In this document: positions 1 through 9,928 of the stretch, piece after piece
How positions within the stretch are numbered: position 1 is the first letter of the stretch
Layout: every line of letters starts with the position of its first letter
Source: Chrysomallon squamiferum
Lineage: Eukaryota; Mollusca; Gastropoda; Neomphalida; Peltospiridae
Reading direction: 5' to 3'
Assembly (NCBI GenBank): GCA_012295275.1
Contig: CM022672.1
Coordinates: 18,297,394 to 18,324,893 of the forward strand
DNA: 27,500 nt
The notes under the pieces: generated by a model
Database searches by the model: none
What the model saw: only the letters and a program-made list of their open reading frames with translations
Told to the model about the DNA's origin: nothing
Position numbers and translations under genes: made by a program

Positions 1-600
1 TCGTCAATCTTGCTCCATCTCAAGCAGGACCTTAATTTGTCCTTGGTTTTGGAGTATATTTTAAAAGGAATTACATAAATTACCTTACATAGATAGGTAC
101 GTGACAAAATCGTATTTTTCGCTGTTAGCCGAATTCTCAACGGCCGTACTGCAAAATATCCAGACCTAGTTTAAAACTTTGTTATTTTTTTAAATTTCAA
201 TGTTGTAGTAATATATGTGCGTGTATCTGTTGCTTCGCTATTGAATTTTTCTTTTACTGTTATTTATCAAAGAAAAATGCTTTAAATAAAATGTAATCCA
301 TTTGTAGTGTATGAATGCATTGATTCATGTATAAATCTTATGCCAGTAAGTTTGAAAAACTGAAATTTTGAGATCAACCACAAACTAGCCCTCATGACAT
401 AAAGTGACATTTGATAAATCAACACATTAAAGTATAATTTGTGTATTTTATACAGTTTCTTACAGTTCATCTCATCATTAAACATGTTAAAAATATACAC
501 AAACAATTAATAAATATTTTCCTTTTGGGAAATATAGAAATAGCCATGGTGTTCTGAAATGGATTGGTAACTTTTGTAAAATGACCCATTTTACACTGTT
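1..600. other. AT-rich unique sequence, no gene seen
   Basis: Non-repetitive AT-rich DNA with scattered short homopolymers. The only open frame of any size here (minus strand, 282-506) has no recognisable domain and a composition expected of AT-rich DNA. A donor-like CCA/GTAAGT sits near 341-346, but no matching exon is evident. Confidence 0.6.
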
Positions 601-619
601 TGACTGCAGCATTTTTATT

Positions 620-703
620 TATATCTATCTACATACTCTCTCTCTAACACACACATACAAAGAAAAGCATACGTATGCACACGTATGTAGATATATACAC
701 GAG

Positions 704-748
<45 letters not shown>

Positions 749-1030
749 ATAGACAAACATGAATATACACAAACATATATACATTTACATACATACATAC
801 ATACAAAGACAAACACCATACACTCATATACTTACCCATTCTACTCATGGAAAGCAAGACAGTCATGCATATATACAATTAAATAACTTTTACATCACAT
901 CACACACATTACATACATACATACATACATTAATAATACATACATGCATATATTCATCAACAAAAACAAATACGTACAACAACACACACACACACACACA
1001 GACGCGAGCGCGCGGACATGCATATGCATA
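620..1030. repeat. Compound CA / TACA microsatellite cluster
   Basis: Alternating (CA)n runs (about 703-752 and 981-1000) and (TACA)n runs (about 786-806 and 911-932), joined by imperfect CA/TA-rich sequence. Open frames across it on both strands translate to HTHT, YIHT or VCVC strings and are repeat artefacts. A roughly 196-bp internal duplication underlies part of the cluster (861-902 matches 1055-1098). Confidence 0.9.
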
Positions 1031-1098
1031 CATCCTAGACAGAGACAGCTAAAAAGTCATACATACATCTACAATTAAATAGCTTTTACATCACATCA
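861..1098 (+). repeat. Diverged direct duplication, offset about 196 bp
   Basis: Positions 861-902 and 1055-1098 share AGTCAT, then ACAATTAAATA, then CTTTTACATCACATCA, with few substitutions and a small indel. The ACAATTAAATA words start at 875 and 1071. The sequence between is CA/TACA microsatellite, so the repeat cluster seems to have grown partly by segmental duplication and not only by slippage. Confidence 0.75.
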
Positions 1099-1169
1099 GT
1101 ACTCAAGCTGACTGCAGTCTTACAAGCACAACTCGTTGCACATAATAATGGATGTCTACGTATTGTATA

Positions 1170-1390
1170 ATGAATAACAATACTTACTTGTTTTCCTGGT
1201 AAATGAACCGTTAACTGAAAACCCGAAAAGAAAATACAATTAGAGAACGCTAACCCTGGTGTCGACGAACTAATTTTACAAAATGTTACTTTGTTACGTC
1301 ATAATGCAATGACGTTTAATATCGGTTCGGAACTTGACGCTTAATTAGATCCAGGATATTTGCCGAAGATATCCGAACTGTCCCGAACAA
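1170..1390 (+). repeat. Dispersed repeat, copy A (inverted relative to 14690-14925)
   Basis: This stretch matches the reverse complement of 14690-14925. The shared core ACGTCATAATGCAATGACGT (1296-1315) is identical between copies. Diverged but alignable blocks flank it: CTTTGTT on the left; TTCGGAAC then CGC then TTAG on the right; and, further left, a donor-like AAGTAAGTA (about 1181-1189 on the minus strand) that also occurs in the other copy. The core holds two inverted CRE half-sites (ACGTCAT and ATGACGT) six bases apart. The family is unknown to me; a non-autonomous mobile element is one reading. Limits are approximate. Confidence 0.6.
1188..1214 (-). other. Possible 27-nt microexon, weakly supported
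   Basis: On the minus strand a pyrimidine-rich acceptor (TTTTCTTTTCGGGTTTTCAG) is followed by 27 nt and then the donor GTAAGTAT. In one frame the 27 nt reads LTVHLPGKQ; a second frame is also open. A length divisible by three with near-consensus signals at both ends is what a cassette microexon looks like. Against this, it lies inside dispersed repeat copy A, and the donor-like motif recurs in copy B, so it may be repeat sequence. No flanking exons were found. Confidence 0.15.
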
Positions 1391-1413
1391 TCTCGTGTGC
1401 TGTTTGTACGTCA

Positions 1414-1437
1414 GTAATAATAATAATAATAATAATT
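1414..1437 (+). repeat. (AAT)n microsatellite
   Basis: About seven perfect AAT units directly following the right end of dispersed repeat copy A. Confidence 0.9.
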
Positions 1438-1614
1438 ACTTTAAACAGCAATAAACATAATATTTATTTTTAAAGACGGGATCGGCTGAGTTTGTTTTCA
1501 TAAATACATTTTTGAAGCTTTTTATCTGCATGAAACTTGTGTTTATCTAGAAAGAGAAACAGAATAAGAATAAATAATAGAAAGATAATATTTTAAAACA
1601 TTTACACACGCATA

Positions 1615-1761
<147 letters not shown>

Positions 1762-1781
1762 TTTAATTGTGTGTGTGTGTG

Positions 1782-2520
1782 AAATCATAAATAAAATTAA
1801 AAAGAAAGTAAATAAGAAACGTGCTACGTTTCAAAGTTTGAATTGTTGCAGAACAAAAATTAAAATTTATTACATTCAAAATAATATTAAACATCAAACA
1901 GCATTAGTCACAGTCTTTTTTTTTTAATTTATTTATTTCTTTTGTACTGTGTAACCTTTCAAGCAATCATCTTTGTAAAATGGAATCAGTATCATGCTTT
2001 ATGACTTTTATTCTAATACAGCTTAGAAAAACCAATCAAGCAACCATAAATATGCATAAAACGTCTGCAGAATGCTACACGCCTGTGTGAATACAACTAA
2101 TCGAAAGCCCAGTGCTATTTTCGAAGAGTTCTGACGAAACGTATATTTTCCATACGAAAATTATTCTGGTTCAAGTCGTTTTAGTCCCACACCAGTCTTT
2201 GTCGATAGCTCCAGCGCAAGAAGAAAATATGTTACAGAATCGATGTCTTCAGATGATGTATCCGTTGTATCTTTGCAGTATTACTGCAAGTTTCTGAATT
2301 AGCTGAAATAATTTTAAAGAATGCAGAAAAAAAAATCCAAAACCAACAACAACAAAAAAAAAAAACATCAAAAAAACCCAAACAACAACAACCAAAAACA
2401 AAACAAAAAAGACAATTACAACACACAAACAAATATGCAAAAACGATTAAAAAAAAGAAATTGATATAAGGAGGAAAACAGAATGAGAAAGACAAAGAGA
2501 GAGTAGTAAAGAAGAAGAAG
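1782..2520. other. AT-rich spacer with A/CAA-rich low complexity
   Basis: No gene seen. 2320-2450 is A-rich with CAA/AAC steps, giving artefactual phenylalanine/cysteine-rich frames on the minus strand. The open frame at 2112-2297 has no recognisable motif. 2465-2526 is purine-rich and grades into the next GA array. Confidence 0.6.
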
Positions 2521-2526
2521 GAGAAG

Positions 2527-2540
2527 AGAGAGAGAGAGAT

Positions 2541-2609
<69 letters not shown>
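2527..2609 (+). repeat. (GA)n microsatellite
   Basis: GA array interrupted once by ATTGC near 2539-2543; the perfect part runs from about 2544 to 2609. It is preceded by GAAGAAGAAG-type purine sequence. Confidence 0.96.
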
Positions 2610-2611
<2 letters not shown>

Positions 2612-3095
2612 CAAATTTGTTAAAGAGAAATAATACGAAAACAACAAAAACAGGTAATAATGTCAGTCAAATCTGATGCTATCTATAATAATCTGGGGTT
2701 TTCGTTATCAGCGATCAGCACTTAAGTCTATGTCCATGATTTGAATCAGTCATCTGGAATTAGAAGCCTTTTCTACGTACATTATTTTACATGCAAACAC
2801 TTTTTTCAAAATGCCCAGACAACAAAACGGTAAATTGACTAACTGTTTACATGGTCAGTTAGTCTATTCTTTATCAACAAAGATAACCATCTGAAAGGAA
2901 AAGCATGCGAGTTTATTGACCAGAAAGAGATAACCAGAAAGAGATATAAAATATTGAACTAACTGCTATTGGAAATAACCAGCCCGAATTCCAGAAGGAT
3001 TAAAACGAAAATGTTTCTCAGATTGTATTTTGGTTTGGGCTTCTTTTTAGAGTTATTTGTACAGGTATAATAAGGTCGTTGCATGTATTGATGTC
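2610..3095. other. Unique sequence with a 14-bp tandem duplication
   Basis: No gene seen. The word CCAGAAAGAGATA occurs twice, 14 bp apart, at about 2920 and 2934. Otherwise unremarkable AT-rich DNA. Confidence 0.6.
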
Positions 3096-3100
3096 TGTAT

Positions 3101-3188
<88 letters not shown>

Positions 3189-3228
3189 GCTGCTACTACT
3201 ACTGCTGCTGCTGCTCCTACTGCTAACT
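3101..3228 (+). repeat. (CTA)n trinucleotide tract with CTG interruptions
   Basis: Near-perfect (CTA)n to about 3188, then CTA/CTG/CTC variants to about 3228. It is open in several frames (poly-Thr forward, poly-Ser reverse), which follows from a trinucleotide repeat and does not indicate a gene. Confidence 0.95.
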
Positions 3229-3480
3229 GCTATCACTATACCCCACTAGAACTGTTGCTGCTATTACGATAACTACTATCGCTACTAGTAGTAATACAGT
3301 TATACAACTAAAACTGCCATTGCTTAATACTGTTATCACAACTACTACTTCTACTGTTGATTAGTACTGGTACTTCTACTCTTGCAACTATTACTACAAA
3401 CAAGAAGAAGAAGAAGAAGAAGAACAACAACAACAACAGTAATAATAATAATAATAATAAATGATAATAGCAATAATAAA
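3229..3480 (+). repeat. Decayed trinucleotide zone with GAA, CAA and AAT blocks
   Basis: Degenerate ACT/GCT-type triplets continue from the preceding tract. They are followed by short blocks of (GAA)n at about 3402-3422, (CAA)n at about 3423-3437 and (AAT)n at about 3440-3462. Confidence 0.75.
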
Positions 3481-4020
3481 AAACAAATAATATTCAGATG
3501 ACTAATCTATCTTTATTTCTGCAGCATTATTTGACTGTGCCTTCATGTTATTGACCAACCTTTCAGTTCGAAAGCAAATATTTTTTTTTTTTTTTAAAGT
3601 AGAATAAAAAGAAGAAGAAGAAAAATATAAGATGACAACATTAAATCCCAGTCAGGATGGTTAGGTAAATTATTAATAGTTTCTACAACAATGCATCGCA
3701 AACTACTGGTATCATTATTTATTTATTGTTATATATATATATTTTTGATTTCTTTGCATGTTTCTTTATTATCTCTGAGATACACACGTAAATAACATTC
3801 AGAATACCGTCTGCTCTCAATTTAGTATTTTCATGAATTCTTTCTTTTATAAAATATACTTTTCCTTCAACAGTTCTTTTTCTGATTTTTTTTCTCAAAA
3901 GAAATTCCTTGTTTTTTTTATTTATAAGAAACCCTTCCAAATCAAATTTTCCTTAACATGTACACCTAATGCTGTAAGATAACACTGTATTCCATCCTTG
4001 ACAAATACGATTTAAAAAGC
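3481..4020. other. AT-rich spacer
   Basis: Homopolymer T near 3582-3595, a short GAA block near 3611-3622 and a short TA run near 3730-3742. The minus-strand open frame at 3719-3940 is lysine/asparagine-rich and resembles nothing I know. Confidence 0.6.
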
Positions 4021-4420
4021 ACATAAATGTTCTACACAGAGCGAGTTCATTTCTGCATTAAGTTTCTTGCATTTCCGTTTTCTCCGCAAGATACCAATAC
4101 GAAATTAGGCTAGCGTCGGAAACCAGTGCCATCTGCTTAACGGCCTCTTTGGCATGAAAAGGAGGAGGATTTATGCTCTCGGTTTTAACGAATTATGGAT
4201 TCATTCGTGCTCTTTCGCAGAAGATGAAAAATAGTCCCTTTTCCTAGGTCCTTGGATGCTGGATAAACAGATGCCACACATTGATTTCTTAGGGTACGTG
4301 GATTTTGCGTGAAAAAAAAACGTCTTGCGAAATATATCGTAGGTGTTGCGGATTTCCGTTGCTGTTTTGTAGTATGGAAGAGATGCCGACGGTGAAGACG
4401 TCTGCAAATTTATTTAAGAC
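4020..4420. promoter_or_regulatory. CpG-retaining unique stretch, candidate regulatory element
   Basis: GC- and CpG-richer than its surroundings and free of simple repeats. It contains the bHLH-type E-box GCCATCTG (about 4129-4136), a second CAGATG near 4269, and GTCGGAAACC near 4105-4114. The minus-strand frame at 4201-4407 shows no recognisable domain and lacks convincing splice signals. A conserved non-coding element is an inference from composition only. Confidence 0.25.
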
Positions 4421-4541
4421 TCTTCAAACACGAGTCTCACAGATAAACGATGATATAGTAAACATCTGTTACTGCCATCTATGAACTGAATTATTAGGTG
4501 TGTTTTTTTTTTTTTAAGATACAAACATTTATCATCGCCGT

Positions 4542-4544
<3 letters not shown>

Positions 4545-4616
<72 letters not shown>
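4545..4616 (+). repeat. (GA)n microsatellite, perfect, 72 bp
   Basis: Thirty-six uninterrupted GA units. The purine strand is plus, as for the other GA arrays in the window. Confidence 0.98.
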
Positions 4617-4619
<3 letters not shown>

Positions 4620-5735
4620 TCAAAATGAAAATAATTCGTTTAAAATGGCAAACAGTTTCGATTGAGGGCCAGAAAGTTAGTAAGTTACATGTTAGCTGAA
4701 ACTAGCTTTAAGTTAGAAAGTCTGTCCAGTACACAAATAGTTCTGATTTCGTTTCGTTTATTTATTATCAACAATGTATTTAAATTTAGGTTTATTTATT
4801 AACTGCAACAAATAACTTGTAAAGACTGGGTTATTTAATATAACCGTCTTCTGTAAAACCAGAAATATTTACTTTTCTTTTTTTTTTTTTTTTTTTTTTT
4901 TTCTCTCTCTGTAAAATTTATTATATTTGTTTTCTGAATGCTTTATTTTTCTTGTTGCTTTACTTGATTTTCCTGGATCAGCATGATTAAACAATCTTTC
5001 TTCATTATCTTCTTTTTCTTAAAATTTTTATCAAATGCTCCGACATCGGATCGTGACAATAATGTTTATCTTCCATGCAGACACACTCAAAAAAATCTTA
5101 TCTGTGGTTATTATATTAAACGCCATAATGGCGATCATTCAAAGTTTTTAAAGCACTGAGTAAGTGAGTTTTGAAATTTCGCATTAGAATCATGCAATTT
5201 ATTTTCGAACGCTCAAACAGACAGGGAGATTTTTTGGGGAAAAAAAGGTTTCTATCAAAAAATTTGCTTGAGGAGATATGACTTAATAAAAGCCATTGTG
5301 ATGCGCCGATTCGATTACACTCAGATGCTGTGTTGCCTTTATCGCACTTCCAATTCATTTCATTATATCTTTTTATTAATTTTTTTTTTTTTTTTTACTT
5401 TTGATCACGAAAACGATGACGTAGTGATGATGATGACAAGCCGACTGATTGTGACGATACTTAACAGTGTTATGATGTAAACTTCAAAAAATTTAATAAA
5501 TAAAGAATTTAACATACTTTCCATAATTATCAGTTTTTTTTTTTTTTTAAGAAGTATTCTAACACATATATTCAGTTATAATATTTAAAAAAAAAAAAAA
5601 TTCTCTTACAAATATCCATTTTTTTAAAAACTATTATTATTACGGTTATATTCAATATTCATCGGTGAAAATAAACACAAGACTTTTTTTCTGTGTATTT
5701 TATTTATATTTCCAGCATAACAATGGTGACAGTTC
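4617..5735. other. AT-rich spacer with long T tracts
   Basis: Contains a T run of about 25 followed by (CT)n (4878-4910), and further A or T runs near 5381-5396, 5534-5548 and 5587-5600. Open frames at 5116-5358 (minus) and 5268-5480 (plus) show no recognisable motif. No gene supported. Confidence 0.6.
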
Positions 5736-5739
5736 TGTT

Positions 5740-6240
5740 ATTTACACATTGTGTTTTCAGTATCAAAACAAAAAATAACATTACCAGGTTTTTTTTCTTT
5801 TTCTTTTTTGCGGTATTCAGTAACAAAGCAAAAAAAAAACAAGTCCTGAATTATTTATGTTTTCAATATCAGAACAAAAACAAGTCTAACACAGTTTTCT
5901 TTTTTTTTAATAATCAAAGAGACCAGTACAAGTTTATGTGTTTTCAATATATTGACAAATGGAACAAAAGTTTAAGTCTTCAACAATAAACAGAAAGAAG
6001 TGCCATTTACGTTTTTGACATTAAAACATAGAAAAGAACATTATAATTTACGACAGAAGAAAAGAACAATTTACGTTTTCCGTATCATAACAGAAAGAGT
6101 AAAAGTGCAAATTTAGGTGTTGTTTTTTGTTAAGACAGAAAGAGGAAAATCATATTTACGTTTTTTGTAATTATTCAAACAGAATATTTTTACAGTTGAC
6201 ATTTTCATCATTAAAACCGAAAAAAAAAAAAAAACAGCTT
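5740..6240 (+). repeat. Strongly decayed tandem array, unit about 35-60 bp
   Basis: A block approximated by ATTTACGTTTTC, then an ATCA-like word, then AACAGAAAGA recurs head-to-tail. Copies start near 5741, 5853, 5933, 5971, 6005, 6069, 6110 and 6154, with shortened ones near 5812, 6044 and 6196. Units differ by substitutions, A or T run expansion and deletions. The open frame at 5693-5989 is carried by this array and is not a gene. A related copy (ATTTCCATCATTAAG) may lie near 6378-6392. Confidence 0.6.
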
Positions 6241-6585
6241 GTCTTCAAATTAATAAAAAACTAATAAGATCACTGTAAAATTCCGCAATTTACACTCTCA
6301 TCCCTAAAAAATAAATTTAAAAAGTATAATTATAAAATTAGAAACCAAACCAAAATACACCCACACCCACACACTTAAATTTCCATCATTAAGTCTAAAA
6401 TCCATTTAGTATAATTATAGCAAAATACCTTTACCGTATTACAAAAGGTTAAAGACACGTAGATAGTATAAATTATATACATGTGTCAGACAGCACAATT
6501 TCTACCTAAGTTTAAAAAAACCCTAAAAAATAAAAAAAATTAAAACAAGAAAGCAGATAGCGCGTATATATACGTCTGTCTTTTC
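6241..6585. other. A-rich spacer
   Basis: A-rich sequence with a short (CCCACA)n patch near 6358-6374. It may include further decayed units of the preceding array. No gene seen. Confidence 0.5.
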
Positions 6586-6589
6586 AAAA

Positions 6590-7238
6590 ACTTTACGGCA
6601 AAAATACAGGAACTGTGCATAACACGTGCATGCGTGTTTTCAGAGTTTCTTCGTTCGCCGGGAAGCATGGTTCAGAATTACTCACACACCCACGGGATAA
6701 TCACAAACTTGCTTTCTTCTGTCTTTCTTTTCTTTTCTTTCTTTTTTTTTTACGCACAATTTTTGCATTAAAAGAATAGCGCGCGCTGAGACATTTGCAC
6801 ACACACCACCCTAGAGTATTGGGTCTCCTAACGTTGACGCGAGAAACAATTAACACAGCCGAAGAAACGAAATACTCGTTACCGAAGTGAAAAGAGTTTT
6901 GAACCTTGTGATAGCTGGACATAACCATTGAGAACACTGCCATCGCCGTGTGCGGCCAGATTGTTTTCAATGGAGGATCGATCAGTTTTATAGCGCGCAC
7001 TGTCAGCTGCACGCCGCTTCGAGCAGGCCTGATAGACTGGTACCAGTGTTCCGGGATTGCCAGTACGCGATCGTCACTTGCATGTGTGTTAGGCTAACCA
7101 TTCAAACGGATCGTACTTTGGAGACCAGTTTTTGGAACTCTTCATATTAAGTGATTGAGTCCTGGATGGAAAAACAAGATTAATTACGCTTGCTACGAAG
7201 TGATTAATTTTTTTTTTTTTGCTAAAATTTCAGCTACG
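6590..7238 (+). promoter_or_regulatory. CpG-retaining island, candidate promoter and untranslated first exon
   Basis: From about 6770 to 7120 the sequence is rich in intact CpGs (GCGCGCGC near 6780, GCGCGC near 6992, CGCGATCG near 7065) within AT-rich DNA. A TATA-like TTTTATAG lies at about 6984-6991. The stretch ends at a near-consensus donor ACG/GTAAGTAAA (GT at 7239). The ATGs between open only very short frames (for example one at 6970 reading MEDRSVL then stop), so any exon here would be 5' UTR or a non-coding RNA. The sense strand is inferred from the donor alone. A conserved enhancer is an alternative. Confidence 0.25.
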
Positions 7239-7244
7239 GTAAGT
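7211..7244 (+). other. Acceptor-donor pair five bases apart
   Basis: A T-rich tract ends in TTTCAG (AG at 7232-7233), followed by CTACG and then GTAAGT (7239-7244). If both signals were used, they would bound a 5-nt exon. If only the donor is used, it would end an exon running from the island upstream. The arrangement resembles, but does not match, the recursive splice-site consensus, in which acceptor and donor abut directly. Confidence 0.3.
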
Positions 7245-8155
7245 AAATCATTGTTTATTTTATTTTTTATTTTTTTTTTTTTTTTTTGTTTAAAGTTTTT
7301 ATTTAAAATGTAATTTAATTTGAATAGTTACACCTTGTTTTTAATATTTATTTAGTATTTTATTTTTTTTTTTTTAAGAGAAAAAATATTCAGTTTAGAT
7401 ATTATACCATTTTACATTAATTATTATTTCAAAAATTTATTTTATGTTATAACTGATTACGCTATAGGAATCTTCTTTTCTATACGAGTTAATGTTAACT
7501 AATAATTAATTAATTTATTTGATGATGATAACAAAATATTTTCTAACTTAACAAAGGTAATTCATTTCTTGTCTAAACACTACACTCACCGTACAACAAA
7601 ACAACTACATTAATTATACTCAACAGCTGTTTACAAAGTAATAAGTAAACTAACGAAAACAACTCTCATCCAGTTATAATAGAGTAATTATTTAATTGTT
7701 AAAACTCGTCAGACGAGCTTTCATATATATATCTTCATGTTTTAGTTATTTCATTAAAGTCGCCGATGGGAACTTACAAAGGTAATTCAAGGTACTTAAC
7801 TGAATTGTCTAAGTCGTGATTACCTCAGGATAAGCATAATTAATCATTACCACAATTAATCAGCGAACCGTGCAAAATTAGATACATTTGTAGACAACGT
7901 GATGTAGAGGTTTTAACTCAGTAATAAGTAATAAAAAACACATTTATTTGTAAGTAAACTGTAAATACATTTGTAATGAAACAAAACTAATAAAAAAAAA
8001 AGAAGAAAAATTCAGTATAATGGTATAAATATTTATAATGGACATTAAATTAAATTTGAATGACATAGTTAAATATCAAACAAAATTAAATAAAAAATAA
8101 AACGTTAAATACGTGCTAAAATCGGTCATTGTTAAAACGTAAATATTTATTTTGT
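7245..8155. other. Very AT-rich spacer
   Basis: Dominated by A/T runs (T tract at about 7270-7287) and TAAT-type sequence. On the minus strand a donor-like TACG/GTGAGTGT ends near 7590, without a good acceptor. No gene seen. Confidence 0.65.
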
Positions 8156-8159
8156 AAAA

Positions 8160-8420
8160 ATAGAAAAAGAAAGAAGAAAAAAAATTAGAGATTGTAAAAA
8201 GTAACAAGATAGAAAATGAACGAGAAAGAACGAAAAACGAAACGAAAAAAAATATACAGGAAGATACACAATGAAAAAAAAATATGAAAGAAACAAAACT
8301 GGACAGACAGACAAAAAGAGATACAAATACAGCTAGATAAAGAAAACATTAAAGAAAGAAAAAAGAAAGAAAAAGAAATACCTACGAAAACACCTCCAAA
8401 AAAACCCCCACATAAGCATA
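8160..8420 (+). repeat. Purine-rich low-complexity block
   Basis: About 260 bp of GAAA/AAAG/AACGAAA-type sequence on the plus strand with very few pyrimidines. The long minus-strand frame here (8185-8445) is phenylalanine/serine-rich because it reads the pyrimidine strand; it is not a credible gene. Confidence 0.75.
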
Positions 8421-8865
8421 CAAAATACCTGCATAACAGTAGCACACTTTAGCATCAACATAATTATCTGAAGTCCAGAAAAACACGATTCATATCTTGC
8501 AAAACAAAAACACGACCATGTTAAATATTTTCCTTCCTAACCCGAAATGAGGTCCCCAGTGACTCGTTCACACACACTAGCTTTTAAAACAGATCCAAAG
8601 AATGTGTGTTTGAAGCAAAAACATTCAAAACAAAACAAGAACACTGAAATACTAATAAAAAAGATGGGATTACAGATAGCTTGTCGTGGCATGCGGGGAT
8701 GTTAACCCTTTCTAACACTAAACACGTCTTAGTTAAACTGGTCTGAAGTAGACGCAACACAAAATACACACATATACGCACAAAAACGGAGAGAAAAAAA
8801 TAGACATACATACAGAAAGACAAACACAAGTAAGCAAACATAACTGCAGACAGACACACATATAG
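8421..8865. other. AT-rich spacer, no gene seen
   Basis: Unremarkable sequence grading into CA/TACA-rich DNA from about 8770. The minus-strand frame at 8584-9075 is mostly microsatellite translation plus an ordinary tail. Confidence 0.55.
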
Positions 8866-9060
8866 ATATACACATACGTACATACATGCATAAATACATA
8901 CATATAAACATGTACACTCATATAAATACATACATACATACATATATCTATATATGATATACAAACATATATATATGTGTGTGTGCGTGTGTGTGTAATA
9001 TATACACACACTCACACAAACACACACACCCATACATACACACATACATACATATACATG
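8866..9060. repeat. Imperfect CATA / TA / GT / CA cluster
   Basis: (CATA)n from about 8876 to 8943, TA-rich sequence to about 8973, (GT)n at about 8974-8997 immediately followed by (CA)n at about 9002-9030, then CATA again. The facing GT and CA runs could form a hairpin. Confidence 0.85.
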
Positions 9061-9141
9061 CATGCATATACTCATGCAAACATAAACAAACTATTTAAAA
9101 CCTTAACACAAACGTATGCATTCATATATTTACTCACACAA

Positions 9142-9142
<1 letters not shown>

Positions 9143-9210
<68 letters not shown>
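9143..9210 (+). repeat. (CA)n microsatellite, perfect, about 68 bp
   Basis: Thirty-four uninterrupted CA units. Confidence 0.98.
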
Positions 9211-9214
<4 letters not shown>

Positions 9215-9925
9215 TCACCTAATACAAAGAGACAGACTGTTGTAAATTATTATTCTAGGTGAACAGCTAACAACGCTAGTGTATATTTGTGTCAGTAGTC
9301 TTCAACAAATAAATAACACATAAATCAACATTTATCCCCGACTTCCCTTCTTTATCTTTTCTTTCAAACCTCATTTGTTTCCCCCCCAAAAAAACAAATC
9401 TTAATCACTCTGGGTCAAACGTAACACACATCTCAGACGAACTACAGCAATTAATGTTTTAAGTTTCAAGCAGAAACAACATTAATCATTTCGCCATTTC
9501 TCGGGCTTGGCCCAAAACGTACCGTCGTATACAGTTCGTGTTTTGGACTTGGGTCGTTACTGCAGTTTGTGTTATCATAATTGTATCTTCGTTGTGTTAT
9601 CGCTGATTGATACCAAAAAGTCGGGACTGTCAAGCAGACTCCAGCAGAGGATGATCTGATAAGAGTTTCTTGAACTATTTGCTAATGCGAACGTAAGCAT
9701 TGGGGGTCAAAAGCGCAGAGTTGTTTTTGAAAAACGTAGTAACTCCGCTCTTAGCCCGTGAAGAAAGATACTGTGAATAATACAGTAACTCCGAAATTTT
9801 GAGAAAAAAAACAACAACTACAACACAAAAAACCTCCATCATTATCTTTCGTTTGTTTTCATGCGTATTGTGCTTGTTAAATTTTATCTTTCGTTTCTCG
9901 AGAAAACTACAAAATAACGACGTAT
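9211..9925. other. Unique spacer with a CpG-retaining part (about 9490-9790)
   Basis: 9490-9790 is GC-richer and repeat-free, with words such as TACCGTCGTATAC, GTCGGGACTG and AAGCGCAG. GTAACTCCG occurs twice (near 9739 and 9784). A donor-like AAC/GTAAGC lies near 9690-9695. No open frame is convincing. It could be regulatory; the evidence is compositional only. Confidence 0.35.
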
Positions 9926-9928
9926 ATA

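Noticed and set aside
830-878. Minus-strand donor-like GG/GTAAGTATAT in the CA/TACA cluster
   Set aside because: No usable acceptor and the context is repeat-derived.
2105-2177. B-box-like GGTTCAAGTC with a weak A-box-like GCCCAGTGC upstream
   Set aside because: Spacing is too long and no stem pairing is visible, so tRNA or SINE ancestry is not supported.
8584-9075. 163-residue minus-strand open frame
   Set aside because: More than half is TACA/CA repeat translation; the remainder has no recognisable motif.
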